In this document: piece after piece, positions 35,661 through 45,642 of the stretch
How the letters are laid out: every line of letters begins with the position of its first letter
Position numbering within the stretch: the stretch's first letter is position 1
NCBI RefSeq assembly: GCF_021729085.1
Contig: NZ_JAJSAR010000001.1
Location: forward strand, 620,001 to 684,000
Length of the DNA stretch: 64,000 nt
From: Pseudohongiella sp. O18
Lineage (GTDB): Bacteria; Pseudomonadota; Gammaproteobacteria; Pseudomonadales; Pseudohongiellaceae
Reading direction: 5' to 3'
Notes under the pieces: generated by a model
Told to the model about the DNA's origin: nothing
The model's input: the letters and a program-made list of their open reading frames with translations, nothing else
The model's database searches: none
Made by a program: the position numbers and the translations under genes

Positions 35661-36671
35661 ATGTCAAAACTCAAACTGGTGTTCGCCGGCACACCGGCGT
35701 TCGCCGCCGGTCACCTGCAGGCATTGATTGATGCTGGCCACAACATTGTGGCCGTATATACTCAACCCGATCGTGCCGCAGGACGGGGCAAGAAACTGCA
35801 GCCCAGCCCGGTCAAACAGGTTGCCCAACAGCACCAGCTGCCTGTGTTTCAGCCGGCCTCACTTAAAGATGCTGATGCGCAACGGGAGCTGTCAGCTCTG
35901 AATGCTGATCTTATGGTTGTTGTGGCCTATGGCCTGCTGTTGCCCCAGGCAGTTCTCGACCTCCCGCGGCTCGGCTGCATCAATGTGCATGCTTCACTTT
36001 TGCCGCGCTGGCGCGGTGCGGCGCCAATAGAGCGTGCCATTCTCGCTGGCGACAAACAGTCTGGCGTCACCATCATGCAAATGGACGCTGGTCTCGATAC
36101 CGGAGCCATGATCCACAAAATTGAGACGCCCATTTCTGACGCAGACGATCGTCAGACCCTTGAAAACCGCCTTGCCGTGCTGGGTTGCCAGGCTCTGATA
36201 CATACGCTGGCAAATTTCGATTCATTGGCGTCCAGCGCTGAGCCTCAAACCGATGATGGCACGACGTATGCGCGCAAGCTGGACAAGTCAGAGGCCCTGA
36301 TAGACTGGAACCAGACCGCGGAAGAAATTAACCGCTGCATCCGTGCCGGTATTGGCAGAAATCCAGCCTACACTTTCATAAATGGCGAGCGTATAAGGTT
36401 CATCCGTGCACAGGTGCTAAGTGGCAAACAGAATCAGTCGCCTGGCACGATCCTCGGCACGGTCGATCTGACTTGCGAGGATTCACCGACCGGCACCACT
36501 CAGGGCCAGAGCCTCAAATCGCTGCGTATCGCCTGTCGTGATGGCGAGCTGGCGCTTCAGCAGGTTCAGCTACCCGGCAAGAACGTCATGTCTGTAACCG
36601 ATCTTTTGAATGCTCGACGCGCCATGTTTGAACCCGGCAAGCAGTTCTCCAGCATCGAGACTCCCTCGTGA
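35661..36671 (+). CDS. fmt: Methionyl-tRNA formyltransferase
   Basis: Formylates Met-tRNAfMet for translation initiation, the reverse chemistry of the adjacent deformylase. The formyl-THF hydrolase-like N-terminal domain has INVHASLLPRWRGAAPIERA and the catalytic region MQMDAGLDTGAM; a C-terminal OB-like tRNA-binding domain follows (about 210-336). The C-terminal part includes a slightly extended loop (DLTCEDSPTGTTQGQSLKSL). Nine bases after def. Its TGA overlaps the GTG start of rsmB. Confidence 0.97.
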   Translation: MSKLKLVFAGTPAFAAGHLQALIDAGHNIVAVYTQPDRAAGRGKKLQPSPVKQVAQQHQLPVFQPASLKDADAQRELSALNADLMVVVAYGLLLPQAVLDLPRLGCINVHASLLPRWRGAAPIERAILAGDKQSGVTIMQMDAGLDTGAMIHKIETPISDADDRQTLENRLAVLGCQALIHTLANFDSLASSAEPQTDDGTTYARKLDKSEALIDWNQTAEEINRCIRAGIGRNPAYTFINGERIRFIRAQVLSGKQNQSPGTILGTVDLTCEDSPTGTTQGQSLKSLRIACRDGELALQQVQLPGKNVMSVTDLLNARRAMFEPGKQFSSIETPS

Positions 36672-38026
36672 CGCCCGCCCAGATTCGGGCTCAGGCGGCC
36701 ACAATTCTGGCGAGCCTGGTAAAACAGCAAGGCTCTCTGGCCAGCCTGCTGCCTAAACCGGGTGAGGGGACAGAATCAGCAGATGGTCAGGCACTGCTCA
36801 GGGAGTTGTGTTTCGGTACCTGTCGCTGGTTTTTCCAGTTGGAGAGCCAATTGGCTGGCCTGCTCGACAAACCTATACGACGCAAAGACGCAGACATTCA
36901 CTGCCTGTTGCTGATCGGTCTGTATCAACTGCAGCACCTCCGGTTGCCGGATTATGCTGCCATCAATGAGACCGTCAATGCCGCTGTCACCCTGAAAAAA
37001 GTCTGGGCCAAACGCTTGATCAACGGGGTATTGAGACAATGGCAGCGCCAGCAGCATAAGACTGACGATACCGGCTCGCTGCTTGATGATGCGGCAGCAC
37101 TCGCTGACTCCTATCCAGTCTGGCTCCGCTCGGCCATCACGCAGGCCTGGCCTGACAGATTTAGCGAGGTGCTGAAGCAGGGCAATGTGCATCCGCCAAT
37201 GACCCTCCGGGTCAATCTCTCAAAAATTTCCCGTGACGCGTATCTTGAGCAGTTGGCAGGGCAGGGCATAAGTGCTTCAGCGGGCAAGCTTTCCGACAGC
37301 GCCATCTATCTTGAAAAAGCGTTGTCTGTCCATGCGCTCCCTGGTTTCGCAGAAGGATGGGTAAGCATTCAGGATGAGGCATCTCAATTGATCCCAGCAT
37401 TACTGGCACCACAACCGGGCGATCATCTGCTTGATGCCTGCGCGGCACCCGGTGGCAAGACAGCGCACCTGCTGGAATCACAGCCGGAGTTGGCATCATT
37501 GCTGGCACTGGACAGTGACAGTCGCCGGCTGCAGCGTGTCCACCAGAATCTGCAGCGCCTTCAGCTGCACGAGGCACCGGTCACAGTTGTTTGCGCAGAT
37601 GCAGGCCAACCCGACTCATGGTGGAGTGGTGATCAATTTGACCGGATTCTGCTCGATGCTCCCTGTTCAGCAACAGGAGTCATCCGCCGCCAACCCGACA
37701 TTAAGGTTTTGCGTAAATCAGAGCATATAGATCAGTTGCTGAATCTTCAGGCCCGGCTTCTTGACGCCATGTGGCTATGTCTTGCGCCGGGTGGCGTGAT
37801 GCTTTACACAACCTGCTCAATTCTTCCGGCAGAAAACGCTCAACAGGTTGAGTCCTTTTTGGAGCGCACCCCAGACGCCGAATGTCTGCCCCTGTTGACA
37901 GAACATCACGGGGAGCCTTGGGCAGCTGATTGTGAAACCCCGGGACGCCGGTTTGGTCGACAGCTGTTGCCAAGCGATGGTGGGCCCGACGGTTTTTATT
38001 ATGCATTGCTGAAAAAACAACAATAG
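36668..38026 (+). CDS. rsmB: 16S rRNA m5C967 methyltransferase RsmB
   Basis: Methylates C967 of 16S rRNA. It has an N-terminal NusB-like RNA-binding domain (about 1-140) and a Rossmann methyltransferase domain with SAM motif LLDACAAPGGKTAHL, the motif IV Cys in LLDAPCSATGVIRRQPDI and the catalytic Cys in YTTCSILPAEN. The 452 residues are slightly longer than E. coli RsmB. The start is GTG 36668, overlapping the fmt stop by four bases (GTGA). Confidence 0.96.
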   Translation: MTPAQIRAQAATILASLVKQQGSLASLLPKPGEGTESADGQALLRELCFGTCRWFFQLESQLAGLLDKPIRRKDADIHCLLLIGLYQLQHLRLPDYAAINETVNAAVTLKKVWAKRLINGVLRQWQRQQHKTDDTGSLLDDAAALADSYPVWLRSAITQAWPDRFSEVLKQGNVHPPMTLRVNLSKISRDAYLEQLAGQGISASAGKLSDSAIYLEKALSVHALPGFAEGWVSIQDEASQLIPALLAPQPGDHLLDACAAPGGKTAHLLESQPELASLLALDSDSRRLQRVHQNLQRLQLHEAPVTVVCADAGQPDSWWSGDQFDRILLDAPCSATGVIRRQPDIKVLRKSEHIDQLLNLQARLLDAMWLCLAPGGVMLYTTCSILPAENAQQVESFLERTPDAECLPLLTEHHGEPWAADCETPGRRFGRQLLPSDGGPDGFYYALLKKQQ

Positions 38027-38141
38027 TGCACTGAAAATATGCCTAATGGCTTGTATCTGGTTGGTACCCGCCGGATAATTTGACGGCAGCGGCACCATCC
38101 GGACGCAGACGAAGGATCAAGGCGCAGGAGCCTGCTTTTAC

Positions 38142-39515
38142 ATGAAAATAATTATTCTGGGCTGCAATGCGGTCAGTGCCTCACTGGCTGAAAACCTGGC
38201 AAGCGAAAATACCGATATCACCCTGGTTGACCCGGATGCAGAAGCCCTGCGGGAACTCAAGGACAGACTGGACATCGGTATCGCACAGGGCTGGCCTTCG
38301 CACCCCGATGTGTTGCGGGCCGCCGGCGCCGACGACGCCGACATGATCATCGCCGTGACAGAAAACGATGAGATCAATATGGTCGCCTGCCAGATTGCGT
38401 TTTCTGTTTTTAAAACCCCCAAAAAGATCTGTCGCCTGCGCTCGGCGTCATATATTGCCCAGGATGACCTGTTCCGTCCTGACGCCATACCGCTCGATGT
38501 TGTCATCAGCCCGGAATTGCTGGTTTCGAACTATATCCGCCGCCTGATTGAGCTGCCCGGCTCGCTGCAGGTTCTCGATTTTGCTGATGGCAATGCCCAG
38601 CTGGTCGCGGTTCGTGCCTACTACGGTGGGCCGCTGGTCGGTCAAGAGATCCGCTTTCTGCGAGAGCACATGCCCAATGTGGATGCTCGTGTGGCGGCTA
38701 TTTTCCGCCGCAACCGCGCCATTACCCCTGAAGGTTCTACCGTCATCGAAGCCGACGACGAAGTCTTTTTTATCGCAGCTCCCAAAAACATTAAAGCAGT
38801 CATCAGCGAACTGCGCCGTATGGACCGACCTTACAAACGCCTGATCATCGCTGGTGGCGGCAATATCGGCGCGCGCCTGGCCTCAGCGCTGGAGGAGCGT
38901 TACCAGGTTAAAGTGATTGAGCACAATCCGGATCGCTGCGCCTATCTGTCCGAGTTTCTTAATAGGGCTGTCGTCCTGAATGGTATTTCCTCTGACAAAA
39001 AGCTGTTACAGGAAGAGGGTATCGCGGATACCGATGTTTTCCTGGCCCTGACCAATGACGATGAGGCAAATATCATGTCGTCATTGCTGGCGAAACGCCT
39101 CGGGGCGCGCAAGGTCATGTGTCTTATCAGCAACCCGGCTTATGTGGACCTGGTGCAGGGCGGTGAAATCGATATCGCAATCTCACCTCAGCAGGCATCG
39201 ATTGGCAGTCTGCTGACTCACATTCGTAAAGGTGACATTGTTAATGTGCATTCACTACGCCGGGGTGCCGCAGAAGCGCTGGAGGCAATCGCGCACGGTG
39301 ACAGCCAGTCGTCTAAAGTAGTGGGTCGTGCTATTGAAGATATCGATCTGCCTCAGGGTACGACCATAGGTGCTATCGTTCGGGACGAAGAGGTGCTGAT
39401 TGCCCATGACGATATTGTGATTGAACCCGAAGACCACGTCATTTTGTTCCTCACCGACAAGAAACGCATTCCTGAAGTAGAGCGTCTTTTTGCTGTTGGA
39501 TTTGCCTTTTTCTGA
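38142..39515 (+). CDS. trkA: Trk potassium uptake regulator TrkA
   Basis: Peripheral cytoplasmic gating subunit of the Trk potassium channel. Its 457 residues contain two RCK (TrkA-N plus TrkA-C) halves: nucleotide-binding folds begin at [14 protein letters not shown] (residue 2) and at [14 protein letters not shown] (about 233), each followed by an acidic residue ending the second strand. The first fold has GCNAVS where GxGxxG is usual, so its nucleotide binding may be altered. AGGAG precedes the ATG. trkH follows after 20 bases. Confidence 0.95.
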   Translation: MKIIILGCNAVSASLAENLASENTDITLVDPDAEALRELKDRLDIGIAQGWPSHPDVLRAAGADDADMIIAVTENDEINMVACQIAFSVFKTPKKICRLRSASYIAQDDLFRPDAIPLDVVISPELLVSNYIRRLIELPGSLQVLDFADGNAQLVAVRAYYGGPLVGQEIRFLREHMPNVDARVAAIFRRNRAITPEGSTVIEADDEVFFIAAPKNIKAVISELRRMDRPYKRLIIAGGGNIGARLASALEERYQVKVIEHNPDRCAYLSEFLNRAVVLNGISSDKKLLQEEGIADTDVFLALTNDDEANIMSSLLAKRLGARKVMCLISNPAYVDLVQGGEIDIAISPQQASIGSLLTHIRKGDIVNVHSLRRGAAEALEAIAHGDSQSSKVVGRAIEDIDLPQGTTIGAIVRDEEVLIAHDDIVIEPEDHVILFLTDKKRIPEVERLFAVGFAFF

Positions 39516-39535
39516 TCTGGAGTTAAGCACTTACT

Positions 39536-40987
39536 ATGCATTTTGCCGTTGTTGCCCGCATACTTGGTGTTTTGCTGATGCTTTTCAGCATGCTGGCCAA
39601 TCTGCCCTCCATACTGGTCTCTTTTCTGTATGGGGACGGCGAAGTGAGCTCGTTCTGGACCTCCGCCATGATCACCTTTGCGACCGGGTTTACCCTCTGG
39701 CTGGTGACGCTTCGCTCCAAGAAAGAGCTACGCACCCGTGATGGCTTCCTGGTAGTGACGTTGTTCTGGACAGTATTGAGCACTTTCGGCGCATTACCCT
39801 TCCTTTTCTCGCTGGATGTCCGGCTTTCTGTGACAGACGCGATTTTCGAATCTTTTTCAGGGCTCACGACCACAGGTGCAACCGTCATTACCGGGCTTGA
39901 TGTGCTTCCCAAGTCCATACTGTTTTACCGGGCACAGCTACAGTGGTTGGGCGGTATGGGTATCGTTGCCCTTGCGGTGGCCGTACTGCCCATGCTGGGT
40001 ATCGGTGGTATGCAGCTTTATCGGGCAGAAAGCCCGGGGCCCGTGAAAAACGACAACCTGGTTCCCCGCCTAGCAGAAACTGCCAAGGCACTGTGGTACA
40101 TCTATCTTGGATTGACCGTGACCTGCGCGCTTGCTTACTGGGCGGCAGGCATGAATCTTTTCGACGCTATCTGTCACAGCTTCACAACTGTTGCAATTGG
40201 TGGCTTCTCCAACTATGACGCCAGTATCGGGTATTTTGACAGCAATATCGTGAATCTTATTGCCGTCGCATTCATGTTCCTGGCGGGTATAAACTTCGCA
40301 TTGCACTTCACCGCCTGGCAGCGGCGCAGCCTGATTCAATACGTTCGCGACCCGGAGACGAAGTTCTACACGGTAGTCCTGGTCGGGATTGCCTTGTTCA
40401 CGATTATCGTTTTGTATGCCACAGAAACATACGACATGCAGAACTCGTTTATCCACGGGCTGTTTCAGACTGTTTCTATAGCGACCACAACCGGTTATAC
40501 AACAGCTGACTTCAACGCCTGGCCATATGCATTGCCGTATTTGTTGATCTACGCCTCCATTATCGGCGCCTGCGCAGGCTCTACCGGTGGCGGTATGAAG
40601 GTAATCCGGATACTGCTGATCTTTAAGCAGGGTATTCGTGAGGTTAAACGGCTGATTCACCCTAACGCCATTATTTCAGTCAAGCTGGGCCGGAGAATGG
40701 TGCCTGATCGTGTAATCGAATCAGTCTGGGGTTTCTTCGCTGTCTACGTGATGGTGTACATGGCACTGCTCATCATGCTGCTTGCCATGGGTATGGAGGT
40801 GTTGACCGCATTCAGTGCCGTAGGCGCCAGCCTCAATAATCTTGGGCCAGGCCTCGAGGGCGTTGCGGCCAACTATGCCAATATTTCCGACCCGGCCAAG
40901 TGGGTACTTTGCCTGGCCATGTTGCTGGGGCGTCTTGAGATCTTCACACTGCTGGTGCTGTTCCTGCCGATGTTCTGGCGGCGCTGA
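39536..40987 (+). CDS. trkH: Trk potassium transporter TrkH
   Basis: Inner-membrane potassium channel subunit of the SKT family, 483 residues, with four pore-loop repeats. Filter-like segments are visible at FSGLTTTGATVI, FTTVAIGGFSN, TTTGYTTADFN and GASLNNLGPGL, and the intramembrane loop region has GSTGGGMKVIR. GGAG lies upstream. It works with TrkA encoded just before. Gene ends 35 bases from the convergent acyltransferase. Confidence 0.95.
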   Translation: MHFAVVARILGVLLMLFSMLANLPSILVSFLYGDGEVSSFWTSAMITFATGFTLWLVTLRSKKELRTRDGFLVVTLFWTVLSTFGALPFLFSLDVRLSVTDAIFESFSGLTTTGATVITGLDVLPKSILFYRAQLQWLGGMGIVALAVAVLPMLGIGGMQLYRAESPGPVKNDNLVPRLAETAKALWYIYLGLTVTCALAYWAAGMNLFDAICHSFTTVAIGGFSNYDASIGYFDSNIVNLIAVAFMFLAGINFALHFTAWQRRSLIQYVRDPETKFYTVVLVGIALFTIIVLYATETYDMQNSFIHGLFQTVSIATTTGYTTADFNAWPYALPYLLIYASIIGACAGSTGGGMKVIRILLIFKQGIREVKRLIHPNAIISVKLGRRMVPDRVIESVWGFFAVYVMVYMALLIMLLAMGMEVLTAFSAVGASLNNLGPGLEGVAANYANISDPAKWVLCLAMLLGRLEIFTLLVLFLPMFWRR

Positions 40988-41022
40988 GGCACGGGATAAC
41001 CAACTGCGGGTCTTCTTCGGGC

Positions 41023-41877
41023 CTAATAGAATCGCTCGCTTTCGTCGTCCGGTCGCTTGCGATAACGTTTGTAGCTCCACTGGTATTGGCTGGGCAAAGC
41101 ACGAATACAACGCTCTACCGAGCGATTCATGGCTGCCGCCGCAGAAGCCGAATCTGCCTCATAAATCCCATTATCGGCCGGTTCAAATACCACGTGATAT
41201 CCACGACCGCCGGACAGCCTCTCCGCGTAAGCAAAAATTACCTGTGAGCCAGTTCGGCTGGCAAGTTTAGGCACCAGCGTCATGGTGTAGGCCTGAATGC
41301 CGAACAACGGGGCAAAAACACCTCCCTCGTTCCTGGGCTGCTGATCAGGCAGGATGCCCGTGGCACCGCCCTGCAACAAAGCTTTATTGAGACGCACGAC
41401 ACCCTGACGGTCGGTGGCGACCAACTCGGCGCCGGCCTTGGCTCTTGAACCAGCGACAAGCGCGTTAAGCCCCTTTATTTTTGGTGGTTTGTACAGTGTC
41501 GTAAGAGGACCTAGTGTGGAAACGTAAAGTCCCAGCGCCTCCCAGCTGCCCAGATGTGGTGACGCGTAGATGATGCCCTTACCGCTGGCCTGAGCTTTTT
41601 CGACATGCTCCATTCCGTCAACGCTGACAATCAAGCGCAGAACGTGATCAATGGACCGGCACCACATATGGCCGAGCTCAAGGCCTGTCTTTATCGTTTC
41701 CTTGATGCTCTCTCTGGCAAGTTTTTGCGTTTGTTCAGCGCTCAGCTCGGGGAATACCCGCTGCAGATTGATCAACGTGACTCGCCTGGTTTCTGTCGGC
41801 AGCATATACACGACTGTGCCAATGGCATTACCAATCATATGCAAGGCCGGCAGTGGGAGCCACGCCAGTATGTTCAA
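41023..41877 (-). CDS. Lipid A-type lauroyl/myristoyl acyltransferase (LpxL/HtrB family)
   Basis: Inner-membrane acyltransferase that probably adds a secondary acyl chain to lipid A. The family HxxxxE/D catalytic motif is seen as HLGSWE, and a GILPDQQPRNEGGVFAPLFG block follows. Pseudomonas has a homologue in the same place, before glyQ. The start is uncertain: the first allowed codon in frame is TTG 41877 without a ribosome binding site, whereas the frame stays open to about 41956 and its upstream part (KTAIIKF before the start) looks like the usual membrane-anchored N-terminus. About 20-25 residues may therefore be missing from this call. Confidence 0.88.
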   Translation of the reverse strand: MNILAWLPLPALHMIGNAIGTVVYMLPTETRRVTLINLQRVFPELSAEQTQKLARESIKETIKTGLELGHMWCRSIDHVLRLIVSVDGMEHVEKAQASGKGIIYASPHLGSWEALGLYVSTLGPLTTLYKPPKIKGLNALVAGSRAKAGAELVATDRQGVVRLNKALLQGGATGILPDQQPRNEGGVFAPLFGIQAYTMTLVPKLASRTGSQVIFAYAERLSGGRGYHVVFEPADNGIYEADSASAAAAMNRSVERCIRALPSQYQWSYKRYRKRPDDESERFY

Positions 41878-42028
41878 GGCGAATTTGATAATCGCAGTCT
41901 TCAGGGTGTCGATAGGAGTGCTCTCCAGAGCTTGTTCAGAGTTAAAACCATCATTTTAGCGCAGTGGATATTAACTGCCTAATCCCGCATAATTGCGCCT
42001 TTTCAACCGTTTTACATTGGGGTGAGAC

Positions 42029-42952
42029 TTGTCTGACGTTACAACCTTCCAGGGCCTGATTCTGGCGCTTCAGGACTTCTGGGCGAAGCAGGGCTGTGTG
42101 GTGTTACAGCCGCTGGACCTCGAAGTGGGTGCGGGCACCTTCCATCCGGCTACGTTTTTGCGAGCGATCGGCCCGGAAAGCTGGCGCACGGCTTACGTTC
42201 AGCCCAGCCGCCGCCCGACTGATGGTCGTTATGGCGAGAACCCGAACCGATTGCAGCACTACTACCAGTTTCAGGTGATTCTGAAGCCTTCGCCGCCAGA
42301 TATCCAGGATCTGTACGTTGCCTCTCTGAAACATCTCGGCATTGACCCACAGGTTCACGATATTCGCTTTGTTGAAGACAATTGGGAGTCGCCAACGCTG
42401 GGTGCCTGGGGTCTGGGCTGGGAAGTCTGGCTGAACGGCATGGAAGTTACACAGTTTACCTATTTCCAGCAGGTAGGTGGCCTGGAGTGTTTCCCGGTCA
42501 GTGGCGAGATTACCTATGGGCTTGAGCGAATCGCCATGTATCTTCAGGGTGTGGACAGCCTCTATGACCTGGTCTGGACGCGTGGGCCGGAAGGAGATGT
42601 GACTTACGGCGACGTATTCCATCAAAATGAAGTTGAAATGTCCGCTTATAACTTCGAACACGCCAATGTTGATGCATTGTTCCGCAACTTTGATGAGTGC
42701 GAAGCTGCGTGTAGCTCACTGATTGAAAAAGGCCTGGCTCTGCCTGCTTATGAGCAGGTGCTGAAAGCCTCGCATTATTTCAACCTGCTTGATGCCAGAC
42801 AGGCAATTTCGGTAACCGAGCGTCAGCGTTTTATTCTGCGTGTCCGTACCCTGTCTCGTCAGGTTGCAGAGGCGTACTACGAAAGCCGTCGCAAACTTGG
42901 GTTCCCGCTGGCGCCAGAAGCGCTGCGGCAGGCCGCGTTAAATACCCAGTAA
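42029..42952 (+). CDS. glyQ: Glycyl-tRNA synthetase alpha subunit
   Basis: Catalytic subunit of the bacterial heterotetrameric glycyl-tRNA synthetase. The 307 residues match the highly conserved family from [18 protein letters not shown] onward, with motif 2 region [18 protein letters not shown] and motif 3 region [16 protein letters not shown]. The start is TTG 42029 with a GGGGTGA ribosome binding site; no ATG is available nearby. glyS follows after 24 bases. Confidence 0.98.
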   Translation: MSDVTTFQGLILALQDFWAKQGCVVLQPLDLEVGAGTFHPATFLRAIGPESWRTAYVQPSRRPTDGRYGENPNRLQHYYQFQVILKPSPPDIQDLYVASLKHLGIDPQVHDIRFVEDNWESPTLGAWGLGWEVWLNGMEVTQFTYFQQVGGLECFPVSGEITYGLERIAMYLQGVDSLYDLVWTRGPEGDVTYGDVFHQNEVEMSAYNFEHANVDALFRNFDECEAACSSLIEKGLALPAYEQVLKASHYFNLLDARQAISVTERQRFILRVRTLSRQVAEAYYESRRKLGFPLAPEALRQAALNTQ

Positions 42953-42976
42953 TTTACCCAACCGATTGCAGCTATC

Positions 42977-45055
42977 ATGACCGAAAAACATTTTTTAGTA
43001 GAAGTAGGGTGTGCCGAGCTTCCGCCGAAGGCGCTCAAAGGACTTTCCGATGCTTTCACAAGCGGCGTTGAAGCGGGCCTCTCCGCAGCCGGCTTGAGCT
43101 TCGCAAAAGTAGTGCCGTTTGTCAGTCCGCGTCGACTTGCTATTCGCGTCGAAGATCTTGCCACCCGACAGAACGACGTGGCGCTGGAAAAGTTCGGACC
43201 AGCGGTCAAGGCAGCTTTTGACAAGGATGGGAACCCCACGCCAGCAGCGCAGGGTTTTGCCAGAGGCTGTGGTGTCAGCGTAGCAGATCTGGAGCGGGAC
43301 ACCCGCGATGGTGTTGAAAAGCTTGTGTATCGCGCCACCCAGAAAGGTGCCGACACTGCAACACTGTTACCGGGCATCGTCCAGCAGTCCCTGGGAAAGC
43401 TGCCGATTCCAAGGAAAATGCGCTGGGGCAGTACACGCGACGAATTCGTCCGGCCGGTATACTGGCTGGTTATGCTGTTTGGTGATGATGTGGTTGAGAC
43501 CGAGTTGTTCGGCATCAGCAGTGATCGTGTCACCTATGGTCATCGCTTCCATTGCCCACAGCCAATCACGCTGACTTCTGCCGAGAGCTATGAGCAGCAA
43601 TTGCTGAAACCCGGCCATGTCATCGCTGACTACGCGCAACGACGTCAGACTGTGGAGTCGTTGATTTCTGAACAGGGTAAAGCGCTTGATGCGGAGGTCA
43701 TTATCGACTCAGATCTGCTGGATGAAGTAACCAGCATGGTGGAGTGGCCTGTTGCGCTGACCGGCAAGTTTGACGAGCACTTTCTGTCAGTTCCTCCTGA
43801 AGCATTGATCTCGTCGATGAAGAATCACCAGAAGACGTTCTATGTGCTGGATAAGCAGGGTAAGATGCTGCCTTATTTTGTTGCGGTAGCGAACCTGCAC
43901 AGCAAAGATCCGGCGCAGGTTATCGCTGGCAATGAGCGTGTCATCCGACCCCGCCTGGCAGACGCAGCTTTTTTCTACGAAACCGATCGCAAGCAGCCGC
44001 TGGCGTCACGCCTGCCACAGCTCGGCAATATCGTGTTTCAGCAACAGCTTGGCACGGTTGAACAGAAGTCTCGTCGTGTTGCCGAACTGGCGGTGTCCAT
44101 AGCGCGTGAACTCGGGTTTGAGCCAGAGTCATCAGAACGCGCGGCACTACTGGCCAAGTGCGATCTATTGACGAACATGGTCGGTGAGTTTCCCGAGTTA
44201 CAGGGAACCATGGGTTACTACTATGCTCTGCATGATGGGGAACCAGAGTCTGTCGCCCTGGCGATCACCGAACAGTATCAACCCAGATTCTCGGGCGACG
44301 CTGTGCCTTCAAGCGATACCGGTGCTGTACTGGCTGTAGCAGAAAAACTCGACACTATCTGTGGTCTGTTTGTTATCGGACAGCCCCCGACTGGTTCCAA
44401 AGATCCTTTTGCGCTTCGGCGAGCGGCATTAGGTGCTCTGCGCATACTGGTGGAAAAGTCTCTGGATCTGAACCTTGCCCAAGCGATCAAGCAATCACTC
44501 GCCAGTTATGAGGCGCAGGGTGTAAGCGTTGCCGGTGAAACCGGCAGCCAGGTATTTGAGTTTATGCTGGAGCGGTTCCGGGCCTGGTATCTCGGCGAAG
44601 GCGTATCGACAGAAGTCTTCCAGGCCGTGATGGAATTGAAGCCCGAAAGACCGCTGGACTTTGCGATGCGAGTTAACGCGGTTCAAAGGTTTTCGCAACT
44701 GCCTGAAAGCGCTGCACTGGCAGCGGCCAACAAGCGTGTCTCCAATATTCTGCAGAAAGAAAAGCAGCAGCAAACCGAAGTTGACCAGGCTCTCCTGTCA
44801 GAAACCGCTGAAAAGGATCTGGCACAAGCAGTTGCTGAAATGCGTGGTGTTGTCGAGCCACTCTTCGAGAAGCGTGAATATACGCAGGGTCTTGAAAAGC
44901 TGGCCGCGATGCGACCTGTAGTTGATGCATTCTTTGATCAGGTACTGGTGATGGCAGACGATGACGCAGTTCGCCAGAACCGGCTGGCTTTGCTGTCTGA
45001 ACTCCGTGCCCTGTTTTTGAAGGTTGCGGATATCTCCAGCCTGCACCGAAGCTGA
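42977..45055 (+). CDS. glyS: Glycyl-tRNA synthetase beta subunit
   Basis: tRNA-binding partner of GlyQ. The 692 residues equal the family length. Features include LVEVGCAELPPKALK at the N-terminus, the PIPRKMRWG block, an HD-like central region (LAKCDLLTNMVGEFPELQGTMG), the KDPFALRRAALGALRIL signature and a C-terminal anticodon-binding-like helical domain (about 590-692). Co-transcribed with glyQ. Confidence 0.97.
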   Translation: MTEKHFLVEVGCAELPPKALKGLSDAFTSGVEAGLSAAGLSFAKVVPFVSPRRLAIRVEDLATRQNDVALEKFGPAVKAAFDKDGNPTPAAQGFARGCGVSVADLERDTRDGVEKLVYRATQKGADTATLLPGIVQQSLGKLPIPRKMRWGSTRDEFVRPVYWLVMLFGDDVVETELFGISSDRVTYGHRFHCPQPITLTSAESYEQQLLKPGHVIADYAQRRQTVESLISEQGKALDAEVIIDSDLLDEVTSMVEWPVALTGKFDEHFLSVPPEALISSMKNHQKTFYVLDKQGKMLPYFVAVANLHSKDPAQVIAGNERVIRPRLADAAFFYETDRKQPLASRLPQLGNIVFQQQLGTVEQKSRRVAELAVSIARELGFEPESSERAALLAKCDLLTNMVGEFPELQGTMGYYYALHDGEPESVALAITEQYQPRFSGDAVPSSDTGAVLAVAEKLDTICGLFVIGQPPTGSKDPFALRRAALGALRILVEKSLDLNLAQAIKQSLASYEAQGVSVAGETGSQVFEFMLERFRAWYLGEGVSTEVFQAVMELKPERPLDFAMRVNAVQRFSQLPESAALAAANKRVSNILQKEKQQQTEVDQALLSETAEKDLAQAVAEMRGVVEPLFEKREYTQGLEKLAAMRPVVDAFFDQVLVMADDDAVRQNRLALLSELRALFLKVADISSLHRS

Positions 45056-45061
45056 CAGACC

Positions 45062-45616
45062 ATGACTCCCGGGGGAGCCAGACTGATAATCCTCGACCGA
45101 GATGGTGTCATCAACGAGGACTCAGATGCTTTTATCAAGTCGGTCGCTGAATGTGTGCCTGTTGCTGGCAGCATTAACGCTATTGCCAGACTGAGCCAGG
45201 CTGGATACACAGTTGCAGTTGCCACTAATCAGTCTGGCGTTGCGCGGGGACTGCTGTCAGAAACAACACTGTCACAAATTCATGATTATTTATCAGGGTT
45301 GGTAGAAAGAGCAGGCGGACGTATCGCGGGTTTTTTTTATTGTCCCCATGGACCTGATTCGAACTGTAGTTGCCGAAAACCTAAGCCTGGTCTTTTGTAT
45401 CAGATTCGAGACAAATACGGCATTGAGATCTCTGGCGTTCCGGTCGTTGGCGACAGCCTGAGAGATCTTCAGGCAGCACTGACGGCTGGCTGCACCCCTG
45501 TTCTGGTTCGTAGCGGAAAAGGTGAACGCACTTTAGCATCGGGCTTGCCTTCCGAACTTGCAGATTGTGCCCGGTTTACCGACCTGGCCGCCTTTGTTGA
45601 CAATCTATTAAATTAA
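45062..45616 (+). CDS. gmhB: D-glycero-beta-D-manno-heptose 1,7-bisphosphate 7-phosphatase
   Basis: HAD-family phosphatase in ADP-heptose synthesis for lipopolysaccharide inner core. Motif I is DRDGVIN near residue 12, motif II TNQSGVARG, a zinc site uses YCPHGPDSNCSCRKP (the Cys and His pattern of GmhB), and motif III/IV is GDSLRDLQAAL. The 184-residue length is typical. It starts seven bases after glyS; the same order glyS-gmhB-acyltransferase-gyrB is known from Pseudomonas. Confidence 0.94.
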   Translation: MTPGGARLIILDRDGVINEDSDAFIKSVAECVPVAGSINAIARLSQAGYTVAVATNQSGVARGLLSETTLSQIHDYLSGLVERAGGRIAGFFYCPHGPDSNCSCRKPKPGLLYQIRDKYGIEISGVPVVGDSLRDLQAALTAGCTPVLVRSGKGERTLASGLPSELADCARFTDLAAFVDNLLN

Positions 45617-45642
45617 CTGCCACAGGAAGTTGGCCTTCCGAT

